Positions 35,285-43,758 of a stretch of 64,000 nucleotides of DNA are shown one piece after another; within the stretch, counting starts at the first letter, position 1; each line of letters starts with the position of its first letter. The DNA lies in the NCBI RefSeq assembly GCF_038446665.1, contig NZ_CP151802.1, positions 2,728,001-2,792,000 on the forward strand, in the 5' to 3' direction. Under the pieces are notes generated by a model that was not told the DNA's origin, did no database searches, and was given only the letters and a program-made list of their open reading frames with translations. Origin of the DNA: Lysobacter sp. FW306-1B-D06B. Its GTDB lineage: Bacteria > Pseudomonadota > Gammaproteobacteria > Xanthomonadales > Xanthomonadaceae. Made by a program: the position numbers and the translations under genes.

Positions 35285-35827
35285 TCACCAGCGCAGCATG
35301 GGCATGGGATTGAGCGGGTGGCGCAGCAGGTGCCGGCAGGAGAAGTGCAGCAACCGACGGTGGAAGCCCTCGTTGGGATAGTGGGCGAACACCTCGCGCC
35401 GGAACGCCCGCGGAATGCCGCCGGCAACCAGGCCGCGCGAGACGTCGGCCAGGTCGGCCAAGCGGAAGGTCTCCACCAGCGTGTCGTCCTGGTACGCGGT
35501 GAGCTTGTGGTGCTGGCCGATCATCTCGTCCACCTGCCAATCGCAATGGCCGTGGCCGTGCGCGTGCACCCAATCGTGCGCGCGTCGGCGCGACGGCGGC
35601 AGGTAGTCCCAGGTGCCGTCCGTCCAGATCCCCAGGTCGTGGAACGCCGCCGCGATGCTGATGGCCCGCAGCACGTCGTCGTCCACGCGCCGGCCGTGCA
35701 TCTCCGCCAGCACGCAGCAGAAATTGGCGACACGGTAGGCGTGGTTGCGATAGGCGGCGAAGTCGCGGCCGAGCTGCGCGGCATGATGCTCGAGCACATC
35801 GTCCAGCAAGGGCAGGGCGGTGAGCAT
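35285..35827 (-). CDS. HD-domain phosphohydrolase
   Basis: The 180-residue protein shows the HD metal-site pattern: His in YRNHAYRVANF, His-Asp in AAFHDLGIW, a following HHKL and the final Asp in LADLADVSRG. HD proteins are metal-dependent phosphohydrolases or phosphodiesterases, often of nucleotides; the substrate is unknown. The start at 35827 has a good GGAGGGG site. It lies between the antiporter operon and the alternative oxidase gene on the same strand; 138 bp separate it from the AspT-type gene upstream. Confidence 0.83.
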   Translation of the reverse strand: MLTALPLLDDVLEHHAAQLGRDFAAYRNHAYRVANFCCVLAEMHGRRVDDDVLRAISIAAAFHDLGIWTDGTWDYLPPSRRRAHDWVHAHGHGHCDWQVDEMIGQHHKLTAYQDDTLVETFRLADLADVSRGLVAGGIPRAFRREVFAHYPNEGFHRRLLHFSCRHLLRHPLNPMPMLRW

Positions 35828-35965
35828 GGTCCCCTCCGGATGAGTGCCGGCCGCAGCCAGTCTACGCGCGCACCCTGCGTTGGCTTTGCCGGCTGTCCGG
35901 TTGTCGTGGCGTCCGTCGCGTGGTGGCGGGGGGCGATGCAGGCGACGCACGGACGTCCATCGCAG

Positions 35966-37654
35966 TCACGCCATCGCCAGCACGATCACGGTGCCCCAGG
36001 TGGTCAGGAGCACGTGCGCGACGGCCACCGACCCGGTATAGCCGATCACCGCGATCGGGCTGTCGGACTTCTCCTGCAGCGCCGCGAGGGCGGCGGTGAA
36101 GGTCTGCGCGCCGGAGATCGCACCCAGCAGCAGCAACGGGTCGATCCGCAGCACGCGCCGGCCGAACCAGAGCCCCAGCAGCAGCGGCGTCATCGTGACC
36201 AGCACGCCGCCGAAGAACAGCCCCACGCCCGACTCGCGCAGGGCCAGCAGGAAATGCGGCCCCGCACCCAGGCCGACCATCGAGACGAAGGCCGCCAGCC
36301 CGAAGGATTGCATCAGCTTCACAGCGGCGTCGGGGATGCGGCCGAACAGCGGGCGACGCGCGCGGACGTGGCCGACCACCAGCCCCGCCAGCAGCGCGCC
36401 GACGCTGGTGCCGATGCTGACGTCGATGCGCCCCACCGGCACGACCGCCAGCACGCCGAACACCGCGCCCAGGAAGATCGCGAAGCCCACGACGATGAAG
36501 TCGGTGGCGTCGCTGGCGCGCACGATCTCGCCCAGTTCGCCGGCCGCGCGCAGTACCGCCTGCTCCGGGCCGACCAGTTGCACCATGTCGCCGCGTTCGA
36601 TCGTCGTGCCGGTGCCGATGGGGATTTGCTGCCCGTTGCGCAGGATGCGCCGCAGGAAGACGGCGCGGACCTCGTCGCACTGCGCGATCTGCGCCAGCGT
36701 GTGCCCGATCCAGCGCGCCTTGCACACGAAGACCTCGTGCGCGGCCATCGGAATGTCGAGCAGGTCGGCGTCATCCACTTCACGTCCGCGCTCTCCCAGG
36801 ATGCCCACCAGCACCTCGCGCCGGCCGCCGACGGCCACCACGTCGCCGGCGTGTACGATGGTGGAGGCATCGGCGTCCAGCAGTACGTCGTCGCGTCGCA
36901 GGCGATACACGAACAGCCGCGCGCCTTCGATCAGGCGTTCGGCGGCGGCAATGGCCAGGCCGGCCATGGGCGCGTCGGCGGGCACGCGGTAGGCGCGTGT
37001 CTCGAAGGGTTGCCAGGCCGATGCGACGCCGGCGCGCTGACGCACGATGCCGTAACGGGCCTCCAGCGCGATCGCGTGCGCCTTCAGGTCGATTCGCAGC
37101 AGCCACGGCCCGATCACGGTGCAGGTCAGGATCACGCCGAGCGCGCCGGACACGTAGCACAGCGCGTCGCCGACGCCGACATGCGCCACGTAGCGGGCCT
37201 TCGTTTCCGCGTCGATGGGCAAGGCCTGGATGGCCTCGGTCGCCGTGCCCATCGCAGGCGATTCGGTCAGTGCCCCCGACAGCATGCCGGCGGCCAGCCC
37301 GGGATCCAGCTGCAGCGCGCTCGCCACGCCCCACGCGACCAGCAACCCCACGGTCGGCATGAACACGGCGAGCGCCGCGAATCGCCAACCGTCGCCTTTC
37401 ATCGCCGAGAGGAAGCGCGGACCGACTTCATAGCCGATGCCGAACAGGAACAGCAGGAACACCAGCGACTTCGCGGTCGCCGAGACGGGCACCTCGAACG
37501 CCCAGCCCAGCAGCATGCCGGCCAGCAGCGATCCGGTGACGCCGCCGAGCACGAAACCTCGCACGCGCACGCCGCCCACGGCGTAGCCGATGCCCAGCGC
37601 GAGGTACACCGCCAGTTCCGGATAGCGCGACAGGATCGACGAGAACCACTCCAT
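35966..37654 (-). CDS. AspT-type aspartate:alanine exchanger family transporter (copy 1)
   Basis: AspT-family carriers exchange an amino acid for its decarboxylation product. This 562-residue copy has the family plan: about five membrane helices, a central pair of TrkA-C (RCK-C) regulatory domains (about residues 200-370, with PMAGLAIAAAERL and GHTLAQIAQCDEVRAV), then a second membrane half. The duplicated membrane motif is seen as FLFLFGIGYEVGPRFL and SMVGLGAGPHFL. It is last in the decarboxylase-AspT-OprD-AspT set, 30 bp after oprD. It is only moderately similar to copy 2, so the two may carry different substrates. Confidence 0.87.
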   Translation of the reverse strand: MEWFSSILSRYPELAVYLALGIGYAVGGVRVRGFVLGGVTGSLLAGMLLGWAFEVPVSATAKSLVFLLFLFGIGYEVGPRFLSAMKGDGWRFAALAVFMPTVGLLVAWGVASALQLDPGLAAGMLSGALTESPAMGTATEAIQALPIDAETKARYVAHVGVGDALCYVSGALGVILTCTVIGPWLLRIDLKAHAIALEARYGIVRQRAGVASAWQPFETRAYRVPADAPMAGLAIAAAERLIEGARLFVYRLRRDDVLLDADASTIVHAGDVVAVGGRREVLVGILGERGREVDDADLLDIPMAAHEVFVCKARWIGHTLAQIAQCDEVRAVFLRRILRNGQQIPIGTGTTIERGDMVQLVGPEQAVLRAAGELGEIVRASDATDFIVVGFAIFLGAVFGVLAVVPVGRIDVSIGTSVGALLAGLVVGHVRARRPLFGRIPDAAVKLMQSFGLAAFVSMVGLGAGPHFLLALRESGVGLFFGGVLVTMTPLLLGLWFGRRVLRIDPLLLLGAISGAQTFTAALAALQEKSDSPIAVIGYTGSVAVAHVLLTTWGTVIVLAMA

Positions 37655-37684
37655 TCGGCCTCCCCCGGTCGCGCGGCGGCGCCC

Positions 37685-39064
37685 TTACAGCTTCGGTGGG
37701 TCGTAGAACACCATCAGGCGGACGTCGTCCAGGTCGGACTCGACGGGTCCTTCCTGTCGCACGTGCGCGTAGCGCAGGCGGATCAGCAGGCCCTGCAGGA
37801 AGCCATCGCCGATGGCCCACTGGAAGTTGAAGTCGTACTCGTCCTTGGCGTATTCGGTCGGCGATTGCGGATCGGAGCCGTCCACGTACAGCGCGTAGAC
37901 GCTGGCGCCCTTGATCGTCTGGAAGGTGTAGCCGGCGCGCAGCAGCCAGGCGTCCTCGCCGTCGCGGTTGAAATCCTCGACCTGGACGCTGGTGTAACCG
38001 GGGTAACCGCTCCAGGGGTTCTGCATGTTGGTGTCGCCGCCGGCGCGCGTGTAAGCCGCGGTGAACAGCGCGCCGCCGTAGCCCAGTTCGGCCTTCGCGC
38101 CCCACTGGTCTGAGGAGAAGTCCGCGCCGCGCAACAGGTCGTCGCCGGCGCTCGACTGGTCGGAGTACTGCAACGCGAACTGCAGCTTCAGCTTCTCGGC
38201 CAGCGGAATTCCATAGCGGGCCTCGGTGTAGAAGATCTGGATGATGTCATCGCTGTAGTAGCCGATCGCACCCACCGAGAAGGCGCCCTTCTTGAAGTTG
38301 GCGCCCAGCGCGTAGACGCCGCGCTCCACGCCGTCCGGCGCGCCCGCGTCCTGCGCCATGGAGACGAACTCGTCGGAGTTGCGCTCCTTGATCTCATCGA
38401 AATACCCGCCGCCCACGCGCCACTCCGGACGCCCTTCGTCGCCGCCGTAGAGGCCCTGCAGGGTGATGGCCTGGAAGGTATTAGGCGTCATGCGCGCGTC
38501 GTTGCGGTTGATGTAGGGCGTGTCGATGCCGCGGCGGCCCAGGCTCAGCCGGGTGTCGTCGTTGATGAGGAATTCGCCGTAGACCTCGCCCAGCACGGTG
38601 TAGCCTTCCTGGCCGGGTTTCAGCAGCAGCGTCCCGTCTTTATCCTCGGGGCCGTAAAGCTTCTGCGAGGTATAGCCCGTCGCGCCGAAGGCGAACCGCT
38701 CGCGGAAGTAGCCGGTCTTGAAGCCGACCGAGCCACCCAGCGCCCACGCTTCGCTTTCGGTGTTGTCGTACTTGTCGCGACCCAGGTAGAACGTGCGCGC
38801 CTGCACGTCCCATTTGGTGTCCTGCCACGCCTTGCGGCGCGTCTCGCGTATCCACGCCGCGCGGTCGCGCGGGGCGAACGCCTCGTCGAGCGGCGTCTGC
38901 CCCTGTTCGGTGGACGACGGCTCCGCCTCGACGTACTCGTCGTCTTCCACGCTGGCAGGCGGCGCGGCCTGCGTCTGCGCATGCGCGGAGCAGGCCAATG
39001 CGATCGACAGCAGCCCACAGGTCGCCATGGGAGCTGCGCGCGCGACAAGACGGTAAGCCTCCAT
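37685..39064 (-). CDS. OprD-family outer-membrane porin
   Basis: OprD-type porins admit basic amino acids, peptides and other small substrates. The 459-residue product has a signal peptide ending SAHAQ, an acidic linker, and a barrel with family segments SVGFKTGYFRERFAFG, LGRRGIDTPYINRNDARMTPNTFQA and YTFQTIKGASVYALYV. The C-terminus is PPKL rather than a terminal aromatic, which is a little unusual. It lies 9 bp after aspT copy 2 and 30 bp before copy 1, which suggests it supplies the substrate of the decarboxylase system. Confidence 0.85.
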   Translation of the reverse strand: MEAYRLVARAAPMATCGLLSIALACSAHAQTQAAPPASVEDDEYVEAEPSSTEQGQTPLDEAFAPRDRAAWIRETRRKAWQDTKWDVQARTFYLGRDKYDNTESEAWALGGSVGFKTGYFRERFAFGATGYTSQKLYGPEDKDGTLLLKPGQEGYTVLGEVYGEFLINDDTRLSLGRRGIDTPYINRNDARMTPNTFQAITLQGLYGGDEGRPEWRVGGGYFDEIKERNSDEFVSMAQDAGAPDGVERGVYALGANFKKGAFSVGAIGYYSDDIIQIFYTEARYGIPLAEKLKLQFALQYSDQSSAGDDLLRGADFSSDQWGAKAELGYGGALFTAAYTRAGGDTNMQNPWSGYPGYTSVQVEDFNRDGEDAWLLRAGYTFQTIKGASVYALYVDGSDPQSPTEYAKDEYDFNFQWAIGDGFLQGLLIRLRYAHVRQEGPVESDLDDVRLMVFYDPPKL

Positions 39065-39073
39065 GGCTCCTCC

Positions 39074-40774
39074 TTATTGCGAAAGCACCATCGCGAAGTA
39101 ACCGAACACGGTGTACAGCACGCCGGACACCGCGTAGCCCACGGGGAATCCGACCCACGGCACCGTGCTGTCGATCTCCTTCGCCGCCTCGCGTGCGGGG
39201 CCGGAGTGCGAACGCGATCCCGCCACGCCGCCCATCAGTACGGCCGGGTTGATCTTGAAGACGTGGTAGCCGATCGCCCAGGTGATGAACGGTGGAATGG
39301 TGCTGGCGATGAAGCCGGCGAGGAAGATCTTCACCGCGATCGAACCGGTGAGCTGCTCCAGCAGCGTCGCGCCGGCGTTAATGCCGACGATGGCGATGAA
39401 GGTCACCAGCCCCAGGTCTTCCAGGATGTTGCGCGCGGCGTTGGGCGTGCTGCCGAAATAGCGCAGGCGCGAAACCACCGACGACACCAGGATGCCCGAC
39501 AGCAGCAACCCGCCCGCGTTGCCCAGGCCCACGGAGAAATCGCCGACGGGCACATTGATCTTGCCCACCAGCAGGCCCAGCACCATGCCCGCGGACAGCG
39601 TGAGCAGGTCGGTCGAGGTGCTCGGCCGCGCGACCTTGCCCAGCAGCCCGGCGGCCTTGTCGACAGCGCTCCTCAGGCCCGTCACGAAGATCACGTCCAG
39701 GCGCTTGAGCGGCGTATCGGCGCCGAACGGCAGCGGCTCGCCGGAGCGTTCCACGCGCGTCACCTGCACCTGGCCGGCGAAGTCCTCCGCCGCCAGCGCA
39801 CGCAGCGGCTGGCCGTCGAACTTCTTCTCCGTCACGAGGATCTCGGCCTGGTCGAGCGGCACGCTCAAGGCCTTCGGGTCGTCGACTTCGGCGCCGATGA
39901 GCCCCAGGTTGTCGGTGAGGTCCTGCAGACGTCCGCCCAGTGCGATGACATCGCCCTGCTGCAGTACGAGGTCCGGCGCGGCGCCGAGCACCTCATCGCC
40001 GCGCCGCACGTTGGCGACGCGATACTGCGGGTACGTCTTGCGCAGCTGGGCGATGCTCTGGCCCGCGGTCTGCGCATTGTCCAGCCGGTAGGCGCGCAGG
40101 CCGCCGCCACGGTAACCGGTGAGCGCGGCGTCATCGACGTTGCGCACGCCGTGCTTGAGTTCGTACTCGCGCGCGGCCTTGCGCGCGTCCACGCCCCACC
40201 AGCGCGGCAGGTATTTGCAGATCAGGATGATGCCGACCGTGCCCCAGATGTAGGTCACGCCGTAGCCGAGGGCGATCATGCCCGACACTTGTTCTGCCGT
40301 GACGCCCGCAGGCAGCTTGTACGCGCCTTGCTCCACGGCCATCTCGGCGGTGCCGATGGCGGCCGACATCGTCTGCGAGCCGGCCAGGATGCCGCCCGCC
40401 GCGCCGGCCGGCAGGGCGAGCATCTTCGAGGCGATCACCACCAGCACCAGGCCGAGGACGGCGCAGATGACCGCAAGGATGGTGAAGGTGATGCCGTCCT
40501 TCTTCAGGCTGTTGAAGAACGCCGGGCCCACGCGCAGGCCCACGCCGTACATGAAGAGGTAGTAGAAGAGCGACTTGGCGAAGTTGTCCAGCTGCAGCTT
40601 CACGCCGTAAGTGGACGCCCAGGTTGCCAGCGCAGCACCCACCACCACGGCCGCGGCGACCATGCCCAGGCCGTAGCCTTTGACCGAGAACTTTCCGACC
40701 AGCACCGCCATGCCGACGGTGAAGAACAGCAGGATGTACGGATTGTCGGCGAGGAACTGAAAGAACCCTTGCAT
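39074..40774 (-). CDS. AspT-type aspartate:alanine exchanger family transporter (copy 2)
   Basis: The 566-residue protein has the same two-half membrane architecture as copy 1. MYGVGLRVGPAFFNSLKKDG is in the first half and GINAGATLLEQL in the second, around central TrkA-C domains (about residues 210-375). AGGILAGSQTMSAAIGTAEMA is the typical AspT glycine-rich helix. Electrogenic exchange by this family, coupled to a cytoplasmic decarboxylase, generates proton motive force. It starts 30 bp after the decarboxylase gene. The substrate is inferred from that partner, not known. Confidence 0.9.
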   Translation of the reverse strand: MQGFFQFLADNPYILLFFTVGMAVLVGKFSVKGYGLGMVAAAVVVGAALATWASTYGVKLQLDNFAKSLFYYLFMYGVGLRVGPAFFNSLKKDGITFTILAVICAVLGLVLVVIASKMLALPAGAAGGILAGSQTMSAAIGTAEMAVEQGAYKLPAGVTAEQVSGMIALGYGVTYIWGTVGIILICKYLPRWWGVDARKAAREYELKHGVRNVDDAALTGYRGGGLRAYRLDNAQTAGQSIAQLRKTYPQYRVANVRRGDEVLGAAPDLVLQQGDVIALGGRLQDLTDNLGLIGAEVDDPKALSVPLDQAEILVTEKKFDGQPLRALAAEDFAGQVQVTRVERSGEPLPFGADTPLKRLDVIFVTGLRSAVDKAAGLLGKVARPSTSTDLLTLSAGMVLGLLVGKINVPVGDFSVGLGNAGGLLLSGILVSSVVSRLRYFGSTPNAARNILEDLGLVTFIAIVGINAGATLLEQLTGSIAVKIFLAGFIASTIPPFITWAIGYHVFKINPAVLMGGVAGSRSHSGPAREAAKEIDSTVPWVGFPVGYAVSGVLYTVFGYFAMVLSQ

Positions 40775-40804
40775 GGCGGCAGTCTCCTTGCGTCCTTGAG
40801 TCGG

Positions 40805-43561
40805 TCAGTGCAGCGAGCCGGCGCGACGGCCGGCCAGTGCAGACGGCTTGATCAGCTTGATGCCCTGCGCGGCGTGGTAGCCGTGGATCTCCTTGACGTC
40901 CAGCTTGCGCATGAACGCGATCGTGTCGGCACCGATGACCTGGCCCGGCACCATGATCGGGAACCCGGGCGGGTAGGGAATGACGAAGTTCGCCGACACC
41001 ATTTCCGGGCCGTCGCGCAGACGCTTGTCGATGTCCTCGCTGCCCAGTCGCACGTACTCGCAGTTTTCTTCGTCGTAGGCCATGAAGAACGCGGGCCGCA
41101 TGTGGCCTTCGTTGCTGGCGCCGTCGGGCTGGTCGCGGAACGCGTCGTGGAAACGGCTGAAGTTCGGCAGGTCCGGAACGTCGGTCATCAACGCGCGGAC
41201 ACGGTCGTCGAACACCGTCCGGTCGAGCGCGCCGCCCTGCGACAGGCGCGATTCGATCTCACGCGACAGGTCGGCCAGCGCCTTGATCAGCAGCGCCGCA
41301 TCGCTGTGCGTGTTGTTGATGTTGGTCTGCACCAGGACGCTGTTGCGCGAGGTCTTGTTGATCTGGATGTCGAAGCGTTCGGCGAGCAGCCCCTTGAACT
41401 GCGTGCCATCGAACCCGGCCGCGCCGCAGATCAGCGTCAGGCGCGTGGGATCGAGCGCGAACTCGTCGTGATCCAGTGCCTCGATCGCGTCCAGCCAGCT
41501 CGAATCCGGCGGGCCGTAATCGCGCAGTCCCGACTCGCGGAACTCCGCGGGGATCATGTCCTCCGGCGTGGCCACGCGGAAGTATTTCGAGATCAGCGGG
41601 TGCGTGTTGATCGCACGGCGGATCTTCAGCGCCAGGTCGGTCATGCGCAGCGTGAGGCCGTAGCCCTCCAGTTCCATCTGGCGCCGCGCAAGGTCGAGGG
41701 ACGCGATCAGCTGCAGGTTCGGCGAGGTCGAGGTGTGCGCGAAGAACGCCTCCTCGAAGGGGCCTTCCACGTGATGGAAGTCCTCGTCCCACACCAGCAT
41801 CATCGAGCCCTGGCGGAACGCCGACATCGACTTGTGCGTGGAATTGGTCTGGTACACGCGGATGCGTACGCGGTCCGGGTCCGGCAGCAGGCGTTCGTCC
41901 AGCAGCGCCGGATCGGCCGGGTCGAACTCGCCGCGCTTGGCCTTCCACGCGGCGTATTCGTCCCGGTAGGCCTGGCTGTGGTAACGCTGCGTGAGCACGG
42001 CGGCCGCGCCCATCGCGGTGCGGCGGCGGTGCATCGGGTTGAAGCGGGCGAAACCGAACCAGGCTTCGTCCCACAGGAAGATCAGGTCGGGCTTGATCGC
42101 CAGGCATTCCTCCATCACCCGGCGCGGGTTGTACATGTGGCCGTCGAAGGTGCAGTTGGTCATGTCGACGACCTTGACGCGGTCCAGCTTGCCGCCGGCG
42201 GCGCAGTCCAGCAGCGCCTGCTTGATCGTGCGCAACGGCACCGCGCCGTACATCGAGTACTGCGTCAGCGGGAAGGCCTCGACGTAGTAAGGCTGCGCGC
42301 CGCTCAACACGAATCCGTAGTGGTGCGACTTGTGGCAGTTGCGGTCGACGATGACGATGTCGCCCGGCTTGCACACCGCCTGCACGACGATCTTGTTGGA
42401 CGTGGAGGTGCCGTTGGTGCCCAGGTACGCGCGCTTGGCGCCGAACGCACGCGCCACGGCATTCTGTGCGCGTTTGATGTTGCCGGTGGGCTCCAGCAGG
42501 CTGTCGAGCCCGCCGGTGGTGGCGGAGGACTCGGCGAACAGAATGTTGGTGCCGTAGAAGTGGCCCATGTCGCGGATCCAGTTGGATCCGAAGATGGACT
42601 TGCCGCGTGCGATGGGCAGCGCATGGAACGTACCGATGGGCCGCATCGCGTACTTCTTGAGGTTGTCGAAGTAGGGCGTTTCGTAGCGGTCGTTGACGCC
42701 GTCGATGATCGACAGATGGATCTCCATCGGCTCTTCGACGTGGTGGAACACGCGCCGCAGCGGCGCGGCCTCGTCGCTGCCGGCGACCGATTCGGGCGCG
42801 CGATCGGTCAGCAGGTACAGGTCCAGTTCGGGCCGCGAGTTCTTGATCGTGCGGGCCAACGTGAGCGACATCGTGCCCGGCCGCACGTCGTCGGCATCCA
42901 GTGACACGTGCCGGGAGACGAAGTCCTTGAGATCGGGGATGTCGTGATGGGAGGAGAATCCGAAGCCGTCGACGAGCACCACGGCCTGCAGGTCGTGGTT
43001 GACGATCATCGCCAGCGCAGCGTCTTCGAAGCTGCCGGCATGCACGACGGCATAGTGGAAGGGATCTTCCGCTCGCCGCATGCGCCGCATTTCGTCCTTG
43101 GAGCGCAACCACTGCGCGGGATCGGCCGGCGTGACCACCAGTACTTCGAAGTAGGGCTTGTCCTGCACGCCGAGGATGTCGGGCGGCAGCGCATCGAGCA
43201 CGTTGCGGTCCAGATCGTCGTCCAGCTCCCAGGCGTTCTCGTCGCGCCGGTAATCGCCCGACAGGATCGCCGAGGACACCTTCTGCACCAGCCGCGCGAA
43301 CAGGGCGGCATCGCCGTCGGCCAGCGCCTGGCGCAGCGCGGCCAGCAGCCGTTCGCCAGGGTAGGCCCAGCATTGTTCAAGCCGCATGGCTTCAGCGAAC
43401 TGCTTGGTGCAACGCTCGCGGCCTTGCGCGGCATTGGCCCCGCCACCGGCCCACGCGCGAGCAGCGGCGTTGAGGTGGCGCCACTGGTCGGCGCGCAGCG
43501 AAGCGGCGACAAGAACGTTGGCAAGTCGCGGCGATTCTTTCTGGGAAGGATCCTGGTTCAT
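40805..43561 (-). CDS. Orn/Lys/Arg-type amino-acid decarboxylase with N-terminal extension
   Basis: A PLP enzyme of the bacterial Orn/Lys/Arg decarboxylase family. At 918 residues it is about 170-200 longer than inducible lysine or arginine decarboxylases. The extra length is an N-terminal helical region (about residues 1-125) before the wing domain (HYAVVHAGSFEDAALAMIVNHDLQAVVLVDGF). The core shows GTNGTSTSNKIVVQAV, IVDRNCHKSHHYG, LIFLWDEAWFGFARF and the PLP-lysine loop TNSTHKSMSAFRQGSMM. The C-terminal domain ends with FVIPYPPGFPIMVPG. Substrate cannot be read from sequence. It leads an operon with two AspT-type exchangers and an OprD porin. Confidence 0.9.
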   Translation of the reverse strand: MNQDPSQKESPRLANVLVAASLRADQWRHLNAAARAWAGGGANAAQGRERCTKQFAEAMRLEQCWAYPGERLLAALRQALADGDAALFARLVQKVSSAILSGDYRRDENAWELDDDLDRNVLDALPPDILGVQDKPYFEVLVVTPADPAQWLRSKDEMRRMRRAEDPFHYAVVHAGSFEDAALAMIVNHDLQAVVLVDGFGFSSHHDIPDLKDFVSRHVSLDADDVRPGTMSLTLARTIKNSRPELDLYLLTDRAPESVAGSDEAAPLRRVFHHVEEPMEIHLSIIDGVNDRYETPYFDNLKKYAMRPIGTFHALPIARGKSIFGSNWIRDMGHFYGTNILFAESSATTGGLDSLLEPTGNIKRAQNAVARAFGAKRAYLGTNGTSTSNKIVVQAVCKPGDIVIVDRNCHKSHHYGFVLSGAQPYYVEAFPLTQYSMYGAVPLRTIKQALLDCAAGGKLDRVKVVDMTNCTFDGHMYNPRRVMEECLAIKPDLIFLWDEAWFGFARFNPMHRRRTAMGAAAVLTQRYHSQAYRDEYAAWKAKRGEFDPADPALLDERLLPDPDRVRIRVYQTNSTHKSMSAFRQGSMMLVWDEDFHHVEGPFEEAFFAHTSTSPNLQLIASLDLARRQMELEGYGLTLRMTDLALKIRRAINTHPLISKYFRVATPEDMIPAEFRESGLRDYGPPDSSWLDAIEALDHDEFALDPTRLTLICGAAGFDGTQFKGLLAERFDIQINKTSRNSVLVQTNINNTHSDAALLIKALADLSREIESRLSQGGALDRTVFDDRVRALMTDVPDLPNFSRFHDAFRDQPDGASNEGHMRPAFFMAYDEENCEYVRLGSEDIDKRLRDGPEMVSANFVIPYPPGFPIMVPGQVIGADTIAFMRKLDVKEIHGYHAAQGIKLIKPSALAGRRAGSLH

Positions 43562-43697
43562 ACCCGTGCTCCGTACGCATGGCGGCGACAAGCTTCTGGC
43601 AGTGCAGGCCAGGGCCGGGCGGCTCACGTGGAGCACGACGGCTCAGGCTAGTGAAAGCAATCCTCGCCAAAGCCTATGCCCGGAAAAATGCAGGGAA

Positions 43698-43717
43698 AAT
43701 TGGCCCTTGGCCCAACA
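43698..43717. promoter_or_regulatory. Shared 20-bp sequence upstream of the decarboxylase operon
   Basis: AATTGGCCCTTGGCCCAACA contains TTGGCCC twice in tandem and an imperfect dyad (TTGG...CCAA). The identical 20 bp recur at 51740-51759 in the same orientation. This copy lies 137 bp before the decarboxylase start codon, in the 197-bp gap that breaks the minus-strand gene series. Confidence 0.7.
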
Positions 43718-43758
43718 ACCGCCGTGCGTGTGAAGGCGCTGCGGCCGCCTCCCGTCGG

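Noticed and set aside
38981..42904. 1,307-residue plus-strand open frame opposite oprD, aspT and the decarboxylase
   Set aside because: It spans several well-supported genes on the other strand, is rich in Arg, His and Gln, and has no motif or ribosome-binding site.
43698..43717. Sigma-54 promoter in the shared 20-bp sequence
   Set aside because: GG and GC doublets are not at the required 10-bp spacing on either strand; the tandem TTGGCCC fits an operator better.
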